A program made the position numbers and the translations under genes. The notes beneath the pieces are model-generated. The model made no database searches. It was given only the letters and a program-made list of their open reading frames with translations, and was not told the DNA's origin. Shown piece after piece: positions 56,398 through 64,000 of a stretch of 64,000 bases of DNA (its first letter is position 1; each line of letters begins with the position of its first letter). Origin of the DNA: Tricholoma matsutake (lineage: Eukaryota > Basidiomycota > Agaricomycetes > Agaricales > Tricholomataceae); assembly GCA_026075535.2 (NCBI GenBank), contig AP026549.1, forward strand, positions 8,246,001 through 8,310,000, given 5' to 3'.

Positions 56398-58468
56398 TCA
56401 ATTCTCAGCAGCCCTCCACCACTTCAAGCCAATCAAGACAGTGACAATCCCATTTGGACCTCCCTTTTGGAGGCTTGGTAGTGGGCGGGATTCATGTGGC
56501 CCGATTGAAAGTGGTAGGCTTCCACTTTGGGTTGCCTGCCTCCATTTTGGCTGCAAGGGATTCCACCATGTGATCCACTGGCTTGCAAATGTGGGCAATG
56601 CATTGAGGTCGGGGATCATGTCAAATTTATGGGTCTGTAACCAATGGCTGAGCTCACCAGGGTTCGCTTCAGATAAATGAGCCTTTGGTAGGGTGAGCTT
56701 CTCTCCACATTTATCAGAAGGCAACTTACTGATGACACATCGTAGTAGCCGATGTCTTTCTCAAGCTGCAACCAAATCTCTATGCATGCCTGCCATATTG
56801 TATCCCTATCACTGCTCATCAAGTAGTCATGTGAACCCTCCAACCATGCAGGCAGACTCTCTCGGCCTTGTGTCAGGGGTACAACCTCTTTGTTTGCTGG
56901 TCGCTTCCATTTGTGTGGTCTGCTGACATCTTCAATCAGTTCACCCGGGTGCTGCATGGTGGCATCTTCAACTGGTTTCCTTGTTTTCTTGCGGTGTGTG
57001 GTGCATGGCACAGCCACTGCATGTGAAGACACGACTGCTTCCTCTAACAGCCTCGGATCAATAACACTGTCAGGAAATGGCTCAGGACTGTTGGTTGTGC
57101 CCTCTGGGATTGGTCCCTCTTCTGGTCAAGCTGTATTCTCAACATTTGTCACTGTGTTGGCTGGATCACCAACATCACCATAGTTTCCACTCGATGTTCC
57201 ATGATATCCTTCACCCTCTATCTCATCCTCTAGCCCGTATTCACCCATTGATAAACACGTGCTCTCCACTGTTACATCCATGTTGTGCTCTCTGCTTGAC
57301 AGCCCATGATTCCCTTCATGGGCATCATTGGGGAGATCAACCCGGTCCATGCCGTCCCCAGTCTCGGAATTGTTGACCACTGCATTGGGCTCCCGGATAT
57401 CATCACACAGGTTGGCCTGCCCCTCTGGTTCTGCACTAGTCTGCTTGGTGATTTCATGTTTTGCTCATTCATCTTGGGCTGGAGAAGGTGCATCAATATT
57501 ACCATTTCTCGTTTGAAAATTTGGGCTTACAGAAGACATTGTGAAGGAACACCGAGTAAGGTACCAACATCTCCTCACAAAATTTTGGATAGGCAACACC
57601 AAATGTATTTCCAATGGAATCCTTCCCATGATGATAGCCAATTGTGCGGATGTGACCATTTTGTACTGGATCAGGACCACCTGCCAGGATTGTGAATGTC
57701 CAGCCTGTGAGCTTGTGGGCCTGCAGCGCAAAATCATCCAGAAAATCAGGCAATCATGCAATACCACTGGGATCATCAATTAAGTTTGTGGTGCTTCACT
57801 TGCATATTCTACCACTTACTCAGCATACTCTTCGGGTGTCAGCATGGTTTGCATTGCTCCTTCATCCACCTCTGCTGCCTCAGCCAATTTTTCTTTTGCT
57901 GTTTTTTCTTCGTGTACTTTCACAAACACCATGGCTCACACATCCTCTGACTCTGCCGCAAATGCTTTTTGTGAAACATGGGCTGCTACCACAACATGAC
58001 ACTCTTTTGTTCTTTCAACCTCTGCGAGGACCTCAGATTTCAAACATTCATTGTAGAAGATCTGCAAATATATTTCATGTGCCTGGTGTACACGCATTGG
58101 GTCAAGCTTCCCCAAAACAATCGCAGCTCCTTTTCCTGCCCTGCGGCCTTTTTTGCTCCCATGATTATTGAACCACATCCTGATTTTCTAGAACTCGGTG
58201 TATGAGATTTCTTCCATGGGTGAACATGAGGTAAACTTACCTTTCGAAGGTTTTCGGTGATACCCTGCTCCCCTCTGTCACCAGCATGCTCTGATTCCAC
58301 CTCCATATTACCAGTGACTTCCGTGATAGGCCATTGAAGAAAAAAGTCCTGATACACGACTGGCCAAAATGCTGCAAGTCTTTTTTTTGCCTGATGAAGT
58401 TGATAATCTGTGCGGCGTCCCTTCAAGAATTCCTGCTGCTCCAAAGTTGCCCAAGGGGCTGGTGCCAT
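56398..58468 (-). pseudogene. Decayed member of a mushroom-expanded gene family
   Basis: Exon 1 (58468-58241) reads MAPAPWATLEQQEFLKGRRT and LAAFWPVVYQDFFLQWPI. A 53-bp intron (58188-58240, GTAAGTTTACC...TTCTAG) leads in frame to KIRMWFNNHGSKKGRRAGKG and HQAHEIYLQIFYNECLKSEV. Later blocks in shifted frames are DFALQAHKLTGWTFTILAGG, FGVAYPKFCEEMLVPYSVFL, an acidic Asp/Asn-rich linker, KRPANKEVV and LPAWLEGSHDYL, and SLQKGGPNGIVTVLIGLKWW, ending at 56398. Many stops exist. The WFNNH box, the GGPNG box and the overall order match a family repeated many times in Agaricomycete genomes, of unknown function. Confidence 0.6.
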
Positions 58469-59632
58469 CTACAGTGGTTGGTTATCATGTGTTCTTCCGG
58501 TAAGTCAAATAATCACTGACTTGCCTTTTGCTGCCATTACTAGCCGTTACTCTGGTTCCATGTTTCTGCAATTGGGGCTACAGTCGGCAAATTCCAGTAA
58601 CTATACAGTTGATCCCATGGTGGCACAGTGAACCAACCTCTCTTCAATGACCCTGTCCATAGTTTCTGCAATTGGGGCTATGGCAAATTCTGGTAACTAT
58701 ACAGTTGATCCCATGGCAGCGCACCATATACAGCAATCAAACTCAACCTCTCTTCAATGACCCAAACTCAGTGCCATGTTGATGTCCCCCTCTCTCAGGT
58801 TATTGCAACCCTCTTGCAGCTGGGTATCAATGTAGTTGGTGATGCCAATCCCCCAGGCTGTAAGTGATTTTATTTTTACTGATAGATCTCAACTCATTTT
58901 TTGTTCAGCTGAGCACTCTGATGCACGGTCTTCCACTGGCCCATCTGATGGTATGTGGGTTCATGCCCTTGTCATCATATGCTCAGCCCCTCCTCAGTGC
59001 CAGCTAAGCTTGCTGTGGTTGCAGAAGCCCCTTCCCCTCAGTCATCTGGGGTTGCAGATGCCCCTTCCCCTGCTCAGTCAACTCGAGACCAATCTTGTGG
59101 TATGTTGAGCCACGCTGTCCTGTTATTACATGCTCAGCCTGCGTCCCCTGTACAGCACCTGCCAAGCCTGCTGTGGTTCAAGATCCTCCCCCCTTGCAGT
59201 CCATTTTGAGTGCCTCACTGACTCAGGCTGTCCTGGCGCGCGGCAGCCCAAGTTGGAATCAAACCCCACCATCAAGTGTATGCCATGCCACTCAAAAGTG
59301 GTTTGTGGTGATGCAGGGCTGTGAAGTAGGAGTTTACCAAGGGTGGTGAGCCAATATATCACCAATGACATTCTGTATACACTAATTGACATTTTCAGGC
59401 ATGCTGTATCTCCAATTGTCAGTGGCGTGTCTGGGGCCTGTTACAAAAAGTATTCAATGGAGATTGAGGCTAGGTAGGTGTTTGAGCAAGCCCTTGGCCA
59501 TGGTACCGTTGTGATTGTGTAAGGGAAGGATTTAATTTTCTTGGAATATATTTCTTGTTGTCGCACCTTCCTACATCACCATACCTACCACCCTGTTGCA
59601 TGTATATACCAGAGACTGCAAAATGTATTGAA
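58469..59632. other. Intergenic DNA with a ~98-bp tandem duplication
   Basis: Copies at about 58562-58655 and 58660-58758 share TTTCTGCAATTGGGGCTA, AACTATACAGTTGATCCCATGG and AACCTCTCTTCAATGACCC. A smaller duplication (GCCCCTTCCCCT) occurs near 59025-59065. Plus-strand frames at 58836-59349 look non-coding. Confidence 0.5.
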
Positions 59633-59953
59633 TTATTGCTGCTGGAACATAAAACCTTGTGAGTGGTACATTGTGATGACATCCTCAAAACCTCCCATTG
59701 GGCTGCACAGGAGCTCCTGCATCCATGAATTGATCTCCCCAACATCCTTTTCAACTGTGTTCGCTACCCCTAGCTCTGGTCCCACCCCAGTAAGCTGCAG
59801 TAATTCATTTTGGTAGCAACGGATCAATGTAAGAAAGTGTGTTGTTCGAGCAACTGCCACATTGATGACCTCTTGGTCACAAGAAATTGCATATTTTTGG
59901 TAGACACTGTCAACAAGTGCCAGGGCAGTAAATGTAGTAAGTTTTTCAGCCAC
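59633..59953 (-). CDS. Hypothetical helical ORF fragment
   Basis: A 106-codon frame from 59953: MAEKLTTFTALALVDSVYQK, then ELLQLTGVGPELGVANTVEK and EINSWMQEL, with balanced composition and predicted helices. It stops at 59633 and may continue after an intron or frameshift. I do not recognise it. It lies 72 bp from the palindromic element. Confidence 0.3.
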   Translation of the reverse strand: MAEKLTTFTALALVDSVYQKYAISCDQEVINVAVARTTHFLTLIRCYQNELLQLTGVGPELGVANTVEKDVGEINSWMQELLCSPMGGFEDVITMYHSQGFMFQQQ

Positions 59954-60024
59954 ATGCTTGCAGCGCTTTATCCAATAGATACTATATTCAAGCAGGTATC
60001 TCAGTCAAATAGCAAAGCAGTTGA

Positions 60025-62812
60025 CACTGGGTGCAGGGCACAATACCCCTGATGGGGTATTATGTAAGTATCTTGGAAGTATTCCTAATACTGTCAAGAT
60101 ACTAGCCCAGAAGTATGTTGCAAGTATGCTGATTGTTGATTACCATAACTCCACATTAGTAACTTGTACATATTGTAACTGTATTCTGAATGTCTTGGCT
60201 GAAAAATAATACAATATTTCCTCCCTACTATCACAATAATATTAAGATACTTCTAATGGAGTATTGAAGTGAAAGATGAAAATATTTTTCAAGTACTGAG
60301 AAGGCAGTAACTTGGTGGTATTGAGGTAATTTCTTCAGTACTACCAAGATACTATCTACAATACTATCAAGGTGATATCACAATACTCTGCTTGGGATAT
60401 GTTAGCAATGTGATGGAAAAGATCTAGAAAACCTCTGTGTCAGTATGCTTGAAATATCATGGAAGTACACAAACAAAAAGAGTAGTCATACACCCCATAC
60501 CTTCACCATACTAAAGCCAGGGAATATTGGAAGTATTGAAGTGTTGTTTATTCAATACTGTCAAACTACTCTATGGGAAGTATATAAGAAGACATTTGAT
60601 AAATTGGGAAAGTATTATTAGCAGATGTCTGCACATGCAGGTCTGCTGTTGCAAGTATCTACTTCCATGTCTAAGTACCTACATGTCCACTGGCAGGTAT
60701 CTACTCAGGTACTCACTTGCACATCCAAGTTGTATGTCCAAGTACTTACTCAAGTACTTACTGGCACCTATTTGAGTACTGACTAGTACTTGCCAGTACA
60801 TATCCAAGTACTCACTCAAGTATCTACTGGAACCTATTCAAGTTTGAGCACTTACTTGTATATCCAAGTACCTACTTGACTGTCCAGGTATCTAATCAGG
60901 TACTTACATTCATCCAAGATGTATGTCCAAGTACTTACTCAAGTACCTACTTGCACCTATTTGAGTACTTACTTGCATATCCAAATACCTACTTTATATC
61001 TACCTGCATGTTCAGGTATCTACTCAAGTACTCACTTGCATATCCAAGTACTTACTCAAGTACCTGCTGGTACCTATTTGAGTACTTATTTGTATGTCCA
61101 AGTACCTACCAGTGGTTATTTGAGTATTTACTTGTATGTCCAAGCAGTGCCTACTAGTATCTACTTGAGTACTTGCATATCCAAGTACCTACTTGATATC
61201 TACTTGTGTGTCCAGGTATGTACTCAAGTACCACTTGCACATCCAAGTTGTACATCCAAGTACTTACTCAGGTACCTCACTGGGTGCAAGGCACAATGCT
61301 GCCTGCAAGGTACTGTGAAAGTATCCTGACAGTATTCCTAATATTGTCAACATACTTCACTAGAAGTATTTTGACAGTATTGTACTATATTTTGATAGTG
61401 CTGAAGGTACTGAAGTAGTATTCTAGATTGGTATGCATACTGGCAAAATATCTCTTGGTGAGTATGGTGGCAGTATTAGGAGTACTTTGACAATATTAGA
61501 AATACTGTCAGGATACTTTCACAGTACCTTGCAGGCAGCATTGTGCCTTGCACCCAGTGAGGTACCTGAGTAAGTACTTGGATGTACAACTTGGATGTGC
61601 AAGTGGTACTTGAGTACATACCTGGACACACAAGTAGATATCAAGTAGGTACTTGGATATGCAAGTACTCAAGTAGATACTAGTAGGCACTGCTTGGACA
61701 TACAAGTAAATACTCAAATAACCACTGGTAGGTACTTGGACATACAAATAAGTACTCAAATAGGTACCAGCAGGTACTTGAGTAAGTACTTGGATATGCA
61801 AGTGAGTACTTGAGTAGATACCTGAACATGCAGGTAGATATAAAGTAGGTATTTGGATATGCAAGTAAGTACTCAAATAGGTGCAAGTAGGTACTTGAGT
61901 AAGTACTTGGACATACATCTTGGATGAATGTAAGTACCTGATTAGATACCTGGACAGTCAAGTAGGTACTTGGATATACAAGTAAGTGCTCAAACTTGAA
62001 TAGGTTCCAGTAGATACTTGAGTGAGTACTTGGATATGTACTGGCAAGTACTAGTCAGTACTCAAATAGGTGCCAGTAAGTACTTGAGTAAGTACTTGGA
62101 CATACAACTTGGATGTGCAAGTGAGTACCTGAGTAGATACCTGCCAGTGGACATGTAGGTACTTAGACATGGAAGTAGATACTTGCAACAGCAGACCTGC
62201 ATGTGCAGACATCTGCTAATAATACTTTCCCAATTTATCAAATGTCTTCTTATATACTTCCCATAGAGTAGTTTGACAGTATTGAATAAACAACACTTCA
62301 ATACTTCCAATATTCCCTGGCTTTAGTATGGTGAAGGTATGGGGTGTATGACTACTCTTTTTGTTTGTGTACTTCCATGATATTTCAAGCATACTGACAC
62401 AGAGGTTTTCTAGATCTTTTCCATCACATTGCTAACATATCCCAAGCAGAGTATTGTGATATCACCTTGATAGTATTGTAGATAGTATCTTGGTAGTACT
62501 GAAGAAATTACCTCAATACCACCAAGTTACTGCCTTCTCAGTACTTGAAAAATATTTTCATCTTTCACTTCAATACTCCATTAGAAGTATCTTAATATTA
62601 TTGTGATAGTAGGGAGGAAATATTGTATTATTTTTCAGCCAAGACATTCAGAATACAGTTACAATATGTACAAGTTACTAATGTGGAGTTATGGTAATCA
62701 ACAATCAGCATACTTGCAACATACTTCTGGGCTAGTATCTTGACAGTATTAGGAATACTTCCAAGATACTTACATAATACCCCATCAGGGGTATTGTGCC
62801 CTGCACCCAGTG
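60025..62812. mobile_element. 2.8-kb palindromic element (CACTG-ended foldback MITE)
   Basis: Arms 60025-61336 and 61501-62812 (1312 bp each) appeared as exact reverse complements wherever I compared them, around a 164-bp centre. The outer ends read CACTGGGTGCAGGGCAC...CAGTG, and TGA flanks both (60022-60024, 62813-62815). CACT(A/G) ends with a 3-bp duplication fit the CMC/CACTA type. A second CACTGGGTGCAAGGCAC pair (61278, 61559) sits symmetrically inside. The arms hold dozens of GTACTTACTCAAGTACC-type motifs at 60640-61290. The mirrored 82-, 93- and 136-codon frames are by-products of these repeats; there is no transposase. Confidence 0.85.
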
Positions 62813-63249
62813 TGAGATTTCATATTGTACCTGTCTCGGGCTTTGACAGCACATTTGCCTTTTGTATGAGATTTTTCATGACTTTTGTGTTGTTCTGACC
62901 TATTAAAAATGTTGAGGATGATTACATGGAATGAGAAGAGGCTTAATACTCTGGTTTATGTGATCCACAGTTTTGATGATGGTGTGCTGCAATCACAGAC
63001 TTGTGCCTAGACTGCACTGAATCTTGGAAAAAGTGATATAAGACAAGCAAAACTTACTTATCATATGACCATTTACTTTTGGTCCGGTTTGCTGCTAGAT
63101 GGGCCTCAGGCATGTGGTATAATCTTGGGCAACCCATGGGTGTACTCACATTAACAGTTGGAACTTCACATCTTGTTGCTTACTTCTGGACAACTGTCTG
63201 CCCTTTACTCAAAACTTCCAGTTTCCTTTGAAATAACATAACAGGCAAC
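62813..63249. other. Intergenic DNA
   Basis: No gene or repeat was recognised between the palindrome and the next coding block. Confidence 0.4.
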
Positions 63250-63878
63250 CAGTACAGTATTTCTAGACCTTTTGTTTCTGTGTTTCTAAAATTTTCGGTA
63301 CAGGAAGGATTTCTTGTTGAATTTTCTTGCTTTTATTCCAGACCCGGCTATCTGGAAAACAGCATAACCGGAGCCAAATCCAAACACTTCTTTTCAACCA
63401 TACACTCCAGCCACAATTCAGAATGGGTACTCAACTCACAGTTGGCTGGCCATATTCACAATCAATCTATGACTTGGTCTCCGAGCTCCATTTGAATGCC
63501 AGACATCCAGTTCGAGAGGTATTGGTTCCTGTATCCTGATCAGGAACGATCAGTTGCTGATTCATGCTGGCAATTGAGGTGATATTTGGCAACAACGTCC
63601 TTCCAGCCTGGTTCCTGGAGAGCCAGGAAAAGCAGTCATTCATCAAAGAACTTGGCCCGTATTTCCGTCAAGCAAGGTTGAGTGGGGAGCAGCTTGAGTT
63701 CATCACTAAAGCAGCAGAGATCTGGTTTGAGCGCTGGCCATTTTGCCTTCAAGATCATCACGATTCAGAGGCATTATACCTTGCCACAGAGGGATGGATG
63801 GTGGTAAAGCTCTGTTTGGCTCCATCGCTTGCAATTTGTACTGAACCTGGAATGTCAGCAATTGGAGCAAGACTTTGA
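63250..63878 (+). pseudogene. Possible second, diverged member of the family at 56.4 kb
   Basis: An intron-like stretch ends TTTTATTCCAG at about 63341. The frame starting at 63564 reads VLPAWFLESQEKQSFIKELG and QLEFITKAAEIWFERWPF. The pattern (helix, Tyr/Phe-x-x-Ala, then W-F-x-R-W-P) parallels FLKGRRT...FFLQWP at the N-terminus of the 58.4-kb gene. The upstream frame (63327-63539) is separated by stops. The gene may continue beyond the window. Only the W-x-x-WP-type spacing supports the relationship. Confidence 0.3.
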
Positions 63879-64000
63879 CCTTTTTTTTTGTGTGGAGGCG
63901 GGGGTCAATGATCAATGGGTCTCAAAGCTTGAAGATTACCATCTTCAGCTGGTGTGTCAAGCATTTCCTTGATATCTGCAATCCCAAAACTGAGTGGGGA

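Noticed and set aside
60919..61329. Tyr/Ser/Thr-rich ORF of 136 codons, mirrored at 61508-61918
   Set aside because: Arises from tandem GTACTTACTCAAGTACC motifs in the palindrome arms; there is no domain and it exists twice in mirror image by construction.

Overview
This window looks like the nuclear genome of a filamentous fungus, most likely an Agaricomycete (mushroom-forming basidiomycete). The basis is Ty3/gypsy chromoviruses, a KDZ (Kyakuja-Dileera-Zisupton) transposase, a DUF6589-type protein beside a RecQ-like helicase, introns of about 48-76 bp, and several decayed families recalled from mushroom genomes. I see no bacterial operon, rRNA, canonical tRNA gene or CRISPR array, and no clear single-copy housekeeping gene. 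It is essentially a graveyard of transposable elements.

Layout. 1-2039: two related LTRs (LTR-A, LTR-B) meeting in opposite orientation. 2.1-4.3 kb: SINE-like tail and decayed minus-strand coding. 4.4-7.9 kb: decayed LINE (proline-rich ORF1, endonuclease, reverse transcriptase) cut off by another LTR-B-like copy. 8.8-9.95 kb: a non-autonomous element with inverted ends. 10.2-16.6 kb: decayed multi-exon genes (a Zn2Cys6-like protein, a coiled-coil protein with Ala/Pro/Thr minisatellites, a helical protein). 17.5-25.6 kb: a KDZ transposon with about 0.75-0.8 kb inverted repeats. 25.6-31.1 kb: tRNA-related SINEs around a gypsy fragment, G-rich hairpins, a mariner-like MITE, diverged satellite, and one intact small zinc-finger ORF.

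31.5-55.8 kb is a five-level nest resolved by target-site duplications. Gypsy C's 3' LTR was split by gypsy A (31649-54783, TSD GGATG). Gypsy A's gag was hit by a solo LTR-B (36431-37878) and by gypsy B (38038-53684, TSD CACCT). Gypsy B was hit by a solo LTR-A (51080-52274, TSD CCAG) and by a 6.1-kb DNA transposon (39671-45773, 9-bp TSD) that carries a RecQ-like helicase and a DUF6589 protein, tail to tail. Both complete chromoviruses carry primer-binding sites complementary to the predicted start of their own transcript, as in Tf1-type self-priming.

55.8-64 kb: a decayed mushroom-specific gene family member, an almost perfect 2.8-kb palindrome (60025-62812), and a possible second member of the same family. 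Throughout the older elements, in-frame stops are nearly all TGA where relatives have arginine, and LTR differences concentrate at CpG. This points to methylation-linked CpG deamination as the silencing process.
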